Source of the DNA: Streptomyces sp. NBC_00249
GTDB taxonomy: Bacteria > Actinomycetota > Actinomycetes > Streptomycetales > Streptomycetaceae
Assembly (NCBI RefSeq): GCF_026342355.1
Contig: NZ_JAPEMV010000001.1
Location: forward strand, 1,116,001 to 1,180,000
DNA: 64,000 nt
Direction of reading: 5' to 3'
A program made the translations under genes and the position numbers. Below the pieces are notes generated by a model. The model did no database searches and was not told the DNA's origin. It was given only the letters and a program-made list of their open reading frames with translations. Positions 27,060-36,604 of the stretch are shown in pieces (the stretch's first letter is position 1; every line of letters starts with the position of its first letter).

Positions 27060-28559
27060 TCAGCCGATCGGGATCCTGCCGTCGGCCGCGGCTGGCGCCG
27101 CCGCCTCCGGCGCCGGGCCGTCCTGGCCGGACCGGCCGCTCGTCAGGCCCTTCAGGAGCTGCGCGAGGTCCACGCCGGTGGTGGAGCCGAGGAGCTCCAT
27201 GCCCTGGGCGACGTTGTCGGCGACGGTACGGGAGATCCGGCTCGCGCCGTCGGTGGAGATGACGGTCATCTTGTCGATGGCGGCGAGCGGTTCGGCGGCC
27301 TTGCCGACGACCTGCGGGAGCACCTCGACCAGCATCTGGAGGACGGCCGCGTCGCCGTAGCGCGCGAAGGCCTCGGCCTTCTTGTTCATCGCCTCGGCCT
27401 CGGCGGCGCCCTTGGCCGCGATCGACGCGGCCTCCGCGTCGCCCTCCAGCTGGACGGCCTCCGCGATCGCCGCGCGCCGCGCCCGCTCGGCCTCACCGCG
27501 CTTGGCGCCCTCGATGGCCTCGGCTTCGGCCAGGGCGGAGCGGCGCTGCTTCTCGCCCTCACCGGTGAGCCGGGAGCGCTCGGCCTCCGCCTGGGCGGCC
27601 GCGATGGCGGCGAGGCGTTCGGCCTCGGCCTGCTTGACCCGGGCCACCCGCTTGGCCTCCGCCTCCTGCTCGGCCTCGTAGCGGCGCGCGTCGGCGGGCT
27701 TGCGGACCTGGGTGTCGAGCTGGCGGTCGGTCAGGGCGGCCTGCCGTTCGGCGACCTTCTCCTGCTCCGTGAGGATCTGCTGCTGGCGGTCCGCGTCGGC
27801 GAGCGGGCCGGCCGCGTTGGCCTGGGCGGCCGCGGCGTCGGTCTCGGCCTTGATCTCGGCCTGGCGCAGGTACAGGGTGCGTTCGGCGACCGCGATCTCC
27901 TCCTCGGCCTTGAGGCGGGCCTGTTCGGCGGTGCGCCGGGCGTTGGCCTCCGCGATGTCGGCCTCCTGCTTGGCGCGGGCGGCCTCGGGGCGGCCGAGGT
28001 CCTCCAGGTAGGAGCCCTCGGTGGTGATGTCCTGGATCTGGAAGGCGTCGAGGACCAGGCCCTGACCGGAAAGGCTGGCCTCGGCCTCCTCGGCGACCTG
28101 CCCGGCGAAGGCGGCCCGGTCGCGGATGACGTCCTCCACCGACATCCGGCCGACGATGGCCCGCAGGGCGCCGGAGAGCACCTCCTGGGTGAAGCCGACG
28201 ATCCCGTCCTGCTGCTGGAGGAACCGCTGCGCGGCGGCGCGGATGGCGTCCTCGGTGCCGCCGACCTTGACGATGGCGACGCCTTCGAGGTTGGCCTTGA
28301 TGCCGCGCAGGGTGACCGCGCCCCGGACGGCGACGGGGATGTGGCGGCTGGACAGGTCGAGGGTGAAGCGCTGCTGCACGAAGGGGACGACGAACACGCC
28401 GCCGCCGACGACCACCTTCTGGCCGCTGTTGTCGGTGACGACCTGCCCGGTGTCGGGGTCCGTGGACCTCCTGCCGCGCCGGCCCGTGACGATGAAGGCC
28501 TCGCTGGGGCCGGCGACCTTGTAACGGGTGACGACGGCCAGGGCGAGCAGGACGAGGAG
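27060..28559 (-). CDS. Flotillin / SPFH-domain membrane protein; N-terminus disrupted
   Basis: The intact frame starts at GTG 28415 (451 aa), but coding continues upstream in frame to about 28559 (RLLVLLALAVVTRYKVAGPSEAFIVTG), where no start codon exists. Adding one G at 28559 joins it to an upstream frame giving IGSAGTVV before LLVLL, a complete TM helix, so a one-base loss is likely. The SPFH domain (HIPVAVRGAVTLRGIKANLEGVAIVKVGG) is followed by a long Ala/Glu/Lys/Arg-rich coiled coil with AEAEAMNKKAEAF, the flotillin hallmark. Flotillins scaffold membrane microdomains. The true start lies somewhere between 28560 and about 28760. Confidence 0.85.
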   Translation of the reverse strand, partial: LLVLLALAVVTRYKVAGPSEAFIVTGRRGRRSTDPDTGQVVTDNSGQKVVVGGGVFVVPFVQQRFTLDLSSRHIPVAVRGAVTLRGIKANLEGVAIVKVGGTEDAIRAAAQRFLQQQDGIVGFTQEVLSGALRAIVGRMSVEDVIRDRAAFAGQVAEEAEASLSGQGLVLDAFQIQDITTEGSYLEDLGRPEAARAKQEADIAEANARRTAEQARLKAEEEIAVAERTLYLRQAEIKAETDAAAAQANAAGPLADADRQQQILTEQEKVAERQAALTDRQLDTQVRKPADARRYEAEQEAEAKRVARVKQAEAERLAAIAAAQAEAERSRLTGEGEKQRRSALAEAEAIEGAKRGEAERARRAAIAEAVQLEGDAEAASIAAKGAAEAEAMNKKAEAFARYGDAAVLQMLVEVLPQVVGKAAEPLAAIDKMTVISTDGASRISRTVADNVAQGMELLGSTTGVDLAQLLKGLTSGRSGQDGPAPEAAAPAAADGRIPIG

Positions 28560-28830
28560 ACGACGGTCCCGGCCGATCCGATGAGCTCGTCCTGGCGGGG
28601 CGCGGCGCCGCCGCCCCTCAGCAGGGCCCGGCTCAGCCGGTACGCGGCCAGCCGGCCCCCGCCCCGGCCACGGCCCCCGCGGTGGCCGCCGCTCCCGTCT
28701 GCCGGTCGGACCCGCTGGACGACGTCATCGTGCCACCGGGTCCCGGCGCGGGACATTGCTCGTTTCCGGCAGTCTTTGACGCACCGGCACCGGCACCGGG
28801 GCCGGCTCCGGGGCCGGGCGGGCGCGAACG

Positions 28831-28869
28831 CGAACGCGCCGCAGACGGGGACCGTCTGCGGCGCGTTCG
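28831..28869 (-). terminator. Terminator of the GAPDH gene
   Basis: A perfect 18-bp stem (28831-28848 with 28852-28869) and 3-nt loop lie 46 bp past the GAPDH stop. It separates this transcript from the flotillin gene downstream on the same strand. Confidence 0.8.
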
Positions 28870-28914
28870 AAGGTGCTGCGGGGTACTGCGGGGTACTGCC
28901 GGGTCCTACGTCGA

Positions 28915-30360
28915 TCAGGCCACGGGGGCCGGGTACGTCGGGTACTCGACGCCGGAGACGTGCTGCACGACCCGGATGACCTGGCAGGAGTAGCCGAACT
29001 CGTTGTCGTACCAGAGGTAGAGGATCGCGTTGTCGCCGTCCACCTTGGTGGCGCCCGCGTCGACGATCGAGGAGTGGCGCGAACCGACGAAGTCCATGGA
29101 GACGGCGTCGGGGGCCGTGGTGAAGTCGATCTGACGCTTGAGCGGCGAGTGCAGCGAGACGTCGCGGAGGTAGTCGAGGACTTCCTCGCGGGTGGTCTCG
29201 CGGCCCAGGCGCAGGCTCAGGATGGCGATCGAGACGTCCGGGACGGGGACGCGGATCGAGCTGCCGGTGATCGGCGCCTTGAGGTCCGGCAGCGCCTTGG
29301 CGACGGCGGACGCGGCACCGGTCTCGGTGATGACCATGTTGAGCGGCGCGGAGCGGCCGCGACGGTCGGCCTTGTGGTAGTTGTCCAGCAGGTTCTGGTC
29401 GTTCGTGAACGAGTGGACGGTCTCCACGTGGCCGCGCAGCACGCCGTACTCGTCGTCCATGGCCTTGAGCGGCGGGACGATCGCGTTGGTGGTGCAGGAG
29501 GCGCAGGACAGGATCTGCTCGTCCGGCTTGATGGTGTCGTGGTTGACGCCGTGGACGATGTTCGGGACGTCGCCCTTGCCCGGAGCCGTCAGGACGACCT
29601 TGTCGATGCCGGGGCGCAGGTGCTTGGAGAGGCCCTCGCGGTCGCGCCACTTGCCCGTGTTGTCGATGAGGATGGCGTCCTTGATGCCGTACGCCGTGTA
29701 GTCGACCTCCGACGGGTCGTTCGCGTAGATCACCTTGATGGAGTTGCCGTTGGCGACGATCGTGTTCGTCGCCTCGTCCACCGTGATGGTGCCCTGGAAC
29801 TGGCCGTGGATGGAGTCGCGGCGCAGCAGCGAGGCGCGCTTGACGAGGTCCTGGTCGCCGCCACCGCGGACGACGATGGCGCGCAGGCGGAGGCCGTTGC
29901 CGGAGCCCGCCTTCTCGATCAGCAGGCGGGCGACGAGGCGGCCGATGCGGCCGAAGCCGTAGAGGACGACGTCGCGGCCGTCGCCGCGCTCGATCTTGTT
30001 CTCACCCGTGGCGCCGGCGACGGCCCCCGCGGTGAACTCCTCGACCGACAGACCGCGGTCGTCGGTCTTGTAGGTCGCGGCGAGCATGCCGATGTCGATC
30101 TGCGACGGGCCGAGGTCGAGGGCGGCGAGCGCCTCGAGGAACGGCATGGTCTCGGTGACCGAGAGCTCCTCGCCGTCGATCTGCCGGGCGAATCGGTGGG
30201 TCTTGAGGATGCTGACCACTGACTTGTTCACCAGGGAGCGGCTGTGGAGCAGGATCGTGACGTCCCGCTCCCGGTGCAGCTTCCCGATGATGGGGATCAT
30301 CGACTCCGCGATCTCTTCGCGGTTCTTCCAGTTGGTGAACGAGTCCTCGTTGACAGTCAC
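28915..30360 (-). CDS. Glyceraldehyde-3-phosphate dehydrogenase, long form
   Basis: 481 aa from GTG 30360. The last 350 residues are a standard GAPDH: GFGRIGRL (NAD site), SCASCTTNAIVPP (catalytic Cys), and a conserved C-terminal NEFGYS. The first 125 residues are an extra helical domain found in a subgroup of actinobacterial and proteobacterial GAPDHs. It acts in glycolysis or gluconeogenesis. The extension may affect oligomerisation or cofactor choice. It is transcribed alone; 30361-30596 upstream is the divergent promoter region shared with the M24 gene. Confidence 0.93.
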   Translation of the reverse strand: MTVNEDSFTNWKNREEIAESMIPIIGKLHRERDVTILLHSRSLVNKSVVSILKTHRFARQIDGEELSVTETMPFLEALAALDLGPSQIDIGMLAATYKTDDRGLSVEEFTAGAVAGATGENKIERGDGRDVVLYGFGRIGRLVARLLIEKAGSGNGLRLRAIVVRGGGDQDLVKRASLLRRDSIHGQFQGTITVDEATNTIVANGNSIKVIYANDPSEVDYTAYGIKDAILIDNTGKWRDREGLSKHLRPGIDKVVLTAPGKGDVPNIVHGVNHDTIKPDEQILSCASCTTNAIVPPLKAMDDEYGVLRGHVETVHSFTNDQNLLDNYHKADRRGRSAPLNMVITETGAASAVAKALPDLKAPITGSSIRVPVPDVSIAILSLRLGRETTREEVLDYLRDVSLHSPLKRQIDFTTAPDAVSMDFVGSRHSSIVDAGATKVDGDNAILYLWYDNEFGYSCQVIRVVQHVSGVEYPTYPAPVA

Positions 30361-30596
30361 AGGTTCATCTTTCGAGCTAGGCGGCGCTCATATGCTAACC
30401 CCCTCGTCCTTTGATCACTTCGGCGGGATCGCACCCTTGTGTTTTCTGTGGCCATGCACCAACGCCCTCGGGTGATCCACCAAGCATCTGCCAGGTGATT
30501 GCCTAATTTCCCCCCACAGATGCACGATGTGACGTCGATGCTGGGGATGCCGCCGCGACTCCACGCCTCCATCCGAGGAAAAAGAGGACGAGCGAC

Positions 30597-31301
30597 ATGG
30601 ACGGACCCGACCGCATGGACGAGCAGCTGCGCGCCCTGGGACTGGTGGAGGCCCAGCGCAAGGCCGCGGCCCTGTTCGCGGAGGTCGAGGCGCGGGGCCT
30701 GGTGGCCCCGGGGGCCGGCGAGCGGGAGGTCAGCGACCGGATCCGGGACCTGGCGAACGAGATGTTCGGCACCACAAAGCACTGGCACAAGCGCATCGTG
30801 CGCTCCGGCCCGAACACGGTCTTCCCGTACAAGGAGAACCCGCCGGACCGGATCATCGGCGAGGACGACATCGCCTTCGCCGACTTCGGCCCGGTCTTCG
30901 AGGAGTACGAGGCGGATTTCGGCCGTACCTTCGTCCTCGGCGACGACCCGGTCAAGCACCGCCTCCGCGACGACCTGCCGAGGATCTTCGCGGCGGGCCG
31001 GGAGATCTTCCGGGCGGACCCGCGGATCACGGGCCGGCAGCTGCACGCCGGGGTCGAGGCCCTCGCCGCCGAGGCCGGCTGGAGGCTGGGCGGCTGGCAC
31101 GCGGGCCACCTGGTCGGGGAGTTCCCGCACGAGAGCGTCGACGGCGCCCGGGCCGAGTCGTACATCACCCCGGACAACGACCACCCGGTCCGCCGCACGG
31201 ACCGCGCCGGGTGGCGCTGCCACTGGATCCTGGAGATCCACCTCGTCGACGACCAGCACGGCTTCGGCGGCTTCCACGAACAGCTGCTGGACCTGTCCTA
31301 G
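30597..31301 (+). CDS. M24-family metallopeptidase (Xaa-Pro aminopeptidase-like)
   Basis: 234 aa from ATG 30597 with AGAGG upstream (ATG 30615 is an alternative). It has the creatinase/aminopeptidase pita-bread fold: metal-ligand acids in FADFGPVFEEYEADFGRTF, a His in GWHAGHLVGEFPHE, and a late Glu in LEIHL. It lacks the long N-terminal domain of classical prolidases. It probably cleaves Xaa-Pro or related small substrates in the cytoplasm. Its stop directly abuts the moeA stop on the other strand. Confidence 0.85.
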   Translation: MDGPDRMDEQLRALGLVEAQRKAAALFAEVEARGLVAPGAGEREVSDRIRDLANEMFGTTKHWHKRIVRSGPNTVFPYKENPPDRIIGEDDIAFADFGPVFEEYEADFGRTFVLGDDPVKHRLRDDLPRIFAAGREIFRADPRITGRQLHAGVEALAAEAGWRLGGWHAGHLVGEFPHESVDGARAESYITPDNDHPVRRTDRAGWRCHWILEIHLVDDQHGFGGFHEQLLDLS

Positions 31302-32504
31302 TCAGCCGAGGAGGACGAGACGGGCCGGAGCGCCGTCCGTCCAGGTGTCCGGGAGCGCGGCCAGCGCGCCCCCTGCGGCGGCCCCGCGCAGGAAGGCCGC
31401 GCCGTGCCCGGCGAGGATCCGGGCCTCCGGCCCCTCCCAGGCCACGGGCACCAGCCGGGTGATCCCCGGGGCGGGGCCCAGCCGCCCGCGCACCGGTACG
31501 GCCGGCAGCGGGGCGGGGCGGCGCCCGGACAGGCCGGCGAGCAGCGGGCCGAGCAGGGTGTGGGCGGCGACAAGGGCCGCGTACGGGTTCCCGGGCAGCC
31601 CCACCACCCAGCGCCGGGCGGCGCCGAGCCGGGCCAGCAGCATCGGATGTCCGGGGCGGCAGGCCACCGTGTCGACGGCCCACCGCGCCCCGGCCCCGCC
31701 GAGGAGTCCGCGCAGCTGGTCGGTGGCCCCGACGGACGTGGACCCGGTGACGACGACCACCTCGGCGTCCGCCACCCCGAGGACCTCCCGCGCCAGCAGC
31801 CCCGCCGGCCGGTCCGGGACGTACCGCACCCCGGCGGCCTCACCGCCGAGCTCGGTCACCAGCCCCGGCAGCAGCGGGCCGAGGGCGTCCCGTACCCGCC
31901 CGGGCCCCGGCCGACCGGTGCGGTCCAGCTCGTCCCCGGTGACCAGTACCCGTACCCGGGGCCGGGTGTGCACCGCGAGGGTGTCGTGCCCGCAGGACGC
32001 GGCGAGCCCGAGCAGCGCCGGCCCGACCCGGGTCCCGGCCGGGGCGAGCGGGGCACCGGCCGGGGCGTCCTCGCCCGCCCGGCGGACGTGCCGGCCCGGC
32101 GGGAGCACGGGGCCGGACACCAGGCCGCCCGCGGCGGAGGCCAGTTCCAGGGGCAGGACGGCGTCCGCGCCCGCCGGGACCGGGGCCCCGGTGGAGATCC
32201 CGACGGCCTCCCCGCCGCCGAGCCGCCCCTGCCAGGCGGCTCCCGCCCGGACCTCTCCCCGTACCCGCCAGGGCCCCGGGCCGGCGACCGCGTACCCGTC
32301 CATGGCGGCGGTGTCGAAGGCCGGGAGGGGGTGCGGGCTGCGCAGCTCCCCGGCCAGCGTCAACCCGCCGGCCCGGCCCAGCGGCACCACCCGCACCGGC
32401 CCCGCCACCGCAGCGCCGTACGCCAGCTCCCGGGCGCGCTCCCAGGACACCGCCGTGGCGGACGAGGTGGAGGCGCGGGCGGGGGCGGTCGTCGAAGTCG
32501 GCAT
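31302..32504 (-). CDS. moeA: Molybdopterin molybdotransferase MoeA
   Basis: 400 aa from ATG 32504. It inserts molybdate into adenylylated molybdopterin, the last step of Mo-cofactor synthesis. Motifs: PAFDTAAMDGYAV (domain I), GEAVGISTGAPVPAGADAVLP, the VLVTGDEL start of the MoCF domain, VVVTGSTSVGATD, and the GLPGNPYAALV block. It should support the molybdopterin oxidoreductase at 14,472-15,661. It is divergent from the repeat-containing gene. Confidence 0.93.
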   Translation of the reverse strand: MPTSTTAPARASTSSATAVSWERARELAYGAAVAGPVRVVPLGRAGGLTLAGELRSPHPLPAFDTAAMDGYAVAGPGPWRVRGEVRAGAAWQGRLGGGEAVGISTGAPVPAGADAVLPLELASAAGGLVSGPVLPPGRHVRRAGEDAPAGAPLAPAGTRVGPALLGLAASCGHDTLAVHTRPRVRVLVTGDELDRTGRPGPGRVRDALGPLLPGLVTELGGEAAGVRYVPDRPAGLLAREVLGVADAEVVVVTGSTSVGATDQLRGLLGGAGARWAVDTVACRPGHPMLLARLGAARRWVVGLPGNPYAALVAAHTLLGPLLAGLSGRRPAPLPAVPVRGRLGPAPGITRLVPVAWEGPEARILAGHGAAFLRGAAAGGALAALPDTWTDGAPARLVLLG

Positions 32505-32627
32505 GGCGGCACTGTGCCGCGGCGGCTTTTCCGGCTCCTGCCGGGCGGGTTGCCGTTGTGCACCGGCTCGCTCACGCCCGGCCGCCTACGGCTGTGAGCG
32601 GCCCTCCGCCGACGGGGGCCCCGCCGG

Positions 32628-32640
32628 TACGATCGGCACC
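32628..32640 (+). promoter_or_regulatory. -10 box for a leaderless transcript
   Basis: TACGAT at 32628-32633 is followed by 7 nt and then ATG 32641, the usual geometry for leaderless actinobacterial mRNAs. It supports ATG 32641 as the native start of the following gene. Confidence 0.55.
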
Positions 32641-34421
32641 ATGCCTCCGGAGGGCCTCGCCGATCCCCGCCCCGCCGACCGGAGCGATGCGCCTGCCCGC
32701 CGGATTTCCGCTAGACTGGACCGTTTTGTCGCAGCGGGCAGCGGGCAGCGGGCAGCGGGCAGCGGGCAGCGGGCAGCGGGCAGCGGGTCGTCCTCGTCGC
32801 CGTCCGGTCGGCCGGGGCGCTGCACCGGCTCCTCGACGTCCTGCCCGTCTTCGAGGGTGACGAGCGGATCTCCGTACGGTTCACCCTCGTCCCGGGATCC
32901 GCGTTCGATGTGGACGCCCTCGCCGCCCTGGAGCGGTCCGGCGCCCGCACCGTCCCCTGGGACGAAGCCCGCGCCGCCCGGCACGACCTGGTCCTGACCG
33001 CCAGCCCGAAGGGCGAGCCGCGGGCCCTGTCCGGCCCCCGGGTGCTGCTGCCGCACGGCGCGGGCTTCAACAAGGCGGTCGGCGGGGAGGGTTCGCCGCG
33101 CCTGCCGTCCGGCCTCGACCCCCACTACCTGCTCGCCGGCGGCCGGCCCTGGGCCTCCCTGCACGCGCTGGCGCACGAGGACCAGCTGTCCCGGCTCGCC
33201 GAACACTGTCCCCCGGCCGCCGCCCGGGCCACGGTGGTGGGCGATCCGACCCTGGACCGGATGCTCGCCTCCCTCGCCCACCGCGAGGACTACCGCCGCG
33301 CCCTGGGCACCGGCGCGCGCCGGCTGGTCGTGCTCAGTTCCACCTGGGGGCCGGAGTCGCTGCTCGCCCGGCGGCCGGAACTGCCGGGCGAGCTCATCGG
33401 CCGGCTCCCCCACGACGCCTACCAGCTCGCCCTGGTCCTCCACCCCAACGAGCACAGCCGGATCGGCGCCTTCGACCTCTCCCGGCAGCTCGCTCCCGCC
33501 CTGCGCGCGGGCCTGGTGCTGGCCGGACCGTACGAGGAGTGGGCCGCGCTGCTCGTCGCGGCCGACGGGACCGTCACCGACCACGGCTCGACCGCCCTCT
33601 ACGCGGCCGCCCTGGGCCGCCCCGTCGTCGGTGCCTACGACGGCGGGAGCGAGCTGCTCCCCGGCAGTCCCATGGCCCGCCTCCTCGGTCTCGCGCCCCG
33701 GCTCCGTACGCCCGCCGAGCTGCCGGAGCTGCTCGAAGCGGCCGAGGCCCTCGACACCCGGGCCTGCGCGGAGGCGGCCTTCGCCCTGCCGGGGCAGGCC
33801 CTGCCGCGCCTGCGCGGGGCGCTGTACGAGCTGCTGGGGCTGCGGCCGCGCGCGGTCCCCGCGGCCCCGCGTCCGCTCCCCGGGCCCGCCGCGCCGCCAC
33901 CGGCGCCCGTGGCCTTCGCGGTACGGGCCGAGGTGCGCGGGCACCGCGTCGGTGTCACCCGGCTGCCCCCGACCACCTCCGAGCCGGTCCATCACCTCGC
34001 GGCCGAGCACCCCGGGGCCGACGGCCGGCTCCTGCAGTCCGCGTCGGTGCTGTGGCGCCGCCCCGGCCCCGGCCCGGCCCCGCACTCCGCCCACTCCAGC
34101 ACCTGGACCGCCGCCGGCTGGACCGCGCAGGTGCTGGAGGAGGCTCCGCAGTGCGGGACCGCCGCCGTGCTCATCACCCCGGAGCGGTGCCTCCTGCGGC
34201 ACCGCTCGGCGGGGACCCTCAGCGTCCGCGTCGAGCCGTACCGGTCCGCCGGGCGCGTCGTGCGGGCCGACGCGGCCGCCGTGGTCTCGGCGGTCCACGC
34301 CTGGCTGGGCGGCACCTCCCGGGGCGTACCGCCGGTGTCCCTCGTCTGCGAGGCGGGCCCGCTCACGGTCCGCGTCGAGGTGGGCCCGGCCGACGGGGCG
34401 GACCTCGACTACGAGCTCTGA
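32641..34421 (+). CDS. CDP-glycerol glycerophosphotransferase-like protein, 5' end out of frame across a 7-bp repeat
   Basis: The conserved frame runs from 32787 ([25 protein letters not shown]) to the stop at 34421 but has no start codon before GTG 32910, and TAG 32712 lies upstream in frame. The likely native start, ATG 32641, is in another frame and reads an amphipathic N-terminus ([13 protein letters not shown]) into the repeat. Nine or six repeat copies instead of eight would join them. The N-terminal 300 residues resemble the GT-B-like CDP-glycerol transferase group, often mislabelled 'translation initiation factor 2', with HGAGFNK and [17 protein letters not shown]. The C-terminal domain of about 140 residues is unrecognised. 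Its 3' end overlaps the NLR gene by 13 bp. Confidence 0.7.
32731..32786 (+). repeat. (GCAGCGG)x8 tandem repeat inside the 5' coding region
   Basis: Eight perfect, uninterrupted 7-bp copies total 56 bp. Because 7 is not a multiple of 3, each copy gained or lost changes the frame linking the upstream ATGs (32641, 32687) to the conserved coding sequence from 32787. Confidence 0.95.
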
Positions 34422-36493
34422 CCGCTGTCGCCCGCCGCGCCCGACCGTACGGCCAGCTCCCGCGCGGCCGTCCGGTGCTCCTCGGCCTCGGCGGGCCGGC
34501 CCAGCTCCTCGCAGAGGGCGGCCAGTTCCTCCCGTACGCGTACCTCGTCGGTGGCGGCGCCCCGGGCGCGGGCGCTGTCCAGGGCCGCGCGCACCGGTGC
34601 GTCGGCCTCCTGCGCGCGCCCGGCGCGCCGCAGTGCCCGGCCGAGTTCGAAGCCGGTCCGCGCCGTCATCCGCTCCCGGTCCTGCTCCCGCGCCATGGCG
34701 TGCGCCTCGCCCAGCAGGACGACGGCCCGCCCGGGTTCGTCCTGGCTGAGCGCGGTGCGGCCCAGCAGGTACGTCTGGAGCAGTACGCCGTACGCGTTGC
34801 CGATCTCCGCGTGGACGCGCCGGGACTCCTCGAAGTCGGCGGTGGCGCCGGCCCAGTCGCGCGCGGCGGACCGCAGCAGGCCCCGGAACTCCACCGCCGA
34901 CGCCTTCAGACGGCGTTCCGGCGCGGACTCCCCCAAAGTCCCGGCCGCGCCGAGCGCCTGCCGCAGGTGCTGTGCGGCCTCCTCGTGGCGGCCCTGTTCC
35001 CACAGCGGCCTGGCCAGCTGGCAGCGCATGCGGACCATGGCCGGCAGGTGTTCCGTGCGGTCGGCGGCGGCGACGCCGGTGCGGAAGGCGTCCGTCGCGT
35101 CGGCGTAGTGCGGGTGGTCGAGGAAGTGGGTCCACAGCGGTTCGCACAGCGCCCAGGCGTCCTCGTACCGCTCCGTCTCGAAGGCCAGCCGGACGCAGCC
35201 GTAGAGGGCGAGGCGGTGCGCCTCCAGCCAGCGCAGGGCCTCCGCCTTGGTGGTGAAGCCGGCGTCCGGTACGCCCTCGGCCGCCGGCGGCGCGGCGGCG
35301 AAGGTCATGCGCGGCCCGGCCGCCAGCAGGTCCGCCAGCGCGGCCTGCCGCCGGTACCAGCGGATCAGCGCATGGGCCGCCCGTACGCGGTCGGCGCCCC
35401 CGGGGTCGACCTGGCGGGCGCGGCGCTCGGCGTGGCCGCGCAGCAGGTCGTGCGTCCGGTAGCCCTCGGGCCGCAGTTCCAGCAGCCCGGCCGCCTCCAG
35501 TTCCTCCAGGGCGTCCTCGGCCTGTTCGAGCCCGCCGCCGAGGAGCGCCGCGGCGGGCGGCGCGGTGACGGCGGGTGCGGGGTGCTGCGACAGGAGCCGG
35601 TAGAGCCGGGCAGCCTCGGGTCCGAGGCCCGCGTACGCCGCGTCCCACACGGCCTCGACCATGGGGATGCCCCTCTCGTGCAGCTCGGCGCTGAGCCCGG
35701 CGACCAGCCGGGACAGGCTGCGGCGGCGGTACTTGCGCACCCACTGTCCGGCCACCTGGAGGGCGGCGGGCAGTCCGCCGCAGCCGTGGGCGAGCCGGAG
35801 GAGCGCGTCGGGGTCCTCGGTGAGCCTCGGGTCGTCCACGATGTGCGCGAGGAGGCGTACGGCGTCGTCCACGGTCAGCGGGGCCACGGGCACCTCGACG
35901 GCGGCCACTCCGTCGAGGTCGTGCAGCGGTCCCTGGCTCGTGACGATGGCCAGGCTCCCGTCGGAGGCGGGGAGCAGGGGCGCGGCCTCGGTGCCGTAGC
36001 GGGCGTTGTCGATGACGACGATCAGCCGCTTGCCCCGGGTCCTGGTCCAGTACTGCTTCGAACGGCCCGCGAAGGTCCGCTCCAGCCAGTCGGGGGCCAC
36101 GCCGAGGCCGCTCAGGAGCTCCCCGAGGGCGTCGGCCACCTCCACGACGCCGTCGCGGCGGAGGTCGTCGAGGTCGACGTACAGCACTCCGTCGGGGTAG
36201 CGCTCGCTCAGCCGGCGGGCCGTGTGGAAGCCGAGGGCGGTCTTGCCGATGCCGCCGATCCCGGTCAACGCGACGGTCAGCGGCCCGCGTTGGGCCGGGT
36301 GTTGCTCGGCCGCCCGGGCGATGCGTGCCAGCTCGGCGTGCCGGTTCTCGAAGTGCCGGAGCGCGGGCGGCAGCTGGAAGGGCGTCGGCGGGGCCGCCGC
36401 TCCGTGCAGGTGCTGGTGCAGCTCCCCGATGCGTCCGGCCTGGACGACCACGTCGGCCCGCCCGTCCAGACTGTTGCGTGTCTCCTCGGCCAT
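34409..36493 (-). CDS. STAND/NLR-like NB-ARC NTPase with TPRs and N-terminal amyloid-like motif
   Basis: 694 aa. ATG 36493 follows TAGGGT by 7 nt (leaderless). Residues 5-31 form a short Gly/Asn/His motif with core VVVQAG, resembling RHIM-like bacterial amyloid signalling motifs. The NB-ARC domain has Walker [11 protein letters not shown] (about 78-87), Walker B LIVVIDN (about 157-163) and GLPAAL (about 240-245). A winged-helix region and TPR-like helices fill residues 330-690. There is no HTH or SARP domain, so this is not an AfsR-type activator. It should oligomerise on ligand sensing and seed its partner, the divergent small gene carrying the matching motif. Confidence 0.85.
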   Translation of the reverse strand: MAEETRNSLDGRADVVVQAGRIGELHQHLHGAAAPPTPFQLPPALRHFENRHAELARIARAAEQHPAQRGPLTVALTGIGGIGKTALGFHTARRLSERYPDGVLYVDLDDLRRDGVVEVADALGELLSGLGVAPDWLERTFAGRSKQYWTRTRGKRLIVVIDNARYGTEAAPLLPASDGSLAIVTSQGPLHDLDGVAAVEVPVAPLTVDDAVRLLAHIVDDPRLTEDPDALLRLAHGCGGLPAALQVAGQWVRKYRRRSLSRLVAGLSAELHERGIPMVEAVWDAAYAGLGPEAARLYRLLSQHPAPAVTAPPAAALLGGGLEQAEDALEELEAAGLLELRPEGYRTHDLLRGHAERRARQVDPGGADRVRAAHALIRWYRRQAALADLLAAGPRMTFAAAPPAAEGVPDAGFTTKAEALRWLEAHRLALYGCVRLAFETERYEDAWALCEPLWTHFLDHPHYADATDAFRTGVAAADRTEHLPAMVRMRCQLARPLWEQGRHEEAAQHLRQALGAAGTLGESAPERRLKASAVEFRGLLRSAARDWAGATADFEESRRVHAEIGNAYGVLLQTYLLGRTALSQDEPGRAVVLLGEAHAMAREQDRERMTARTGFELGRALRRAGRAQEADAPVRAALDSARARGAATDEVRVREELAALCEELGRPAEAEEHRTAARELAVRSGAAGDSGQSS

Positions 36494-36604
36494 TCCCCAA
36501 CCCTACGGCCACACCCGCACCCTGACGCTGCGACAGCATGGGGTTCCGGCCACGCCCTCCCCGCTCCTATGGTGTCCGCAGCGGACGATTCAAGGAGCGT
36601 TTCC

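Noticed and set aside
32558..32860. Separate small protein starting upstream of the 7-bp repeat
   Set aside because: Its frame through the repeat leads into Arg/Pro-rich sequence without conserved content; it is better explained as the out-of-frame 5' end of the gene.
34409..36493. AfsR/SARP-type transcriptional activator
   Set aside because: NB-ARC and TPR parts are similar, but there is no N-terminal winged-helix or BTAD domain; the N-terminus is a short amyloid-like motif instead.
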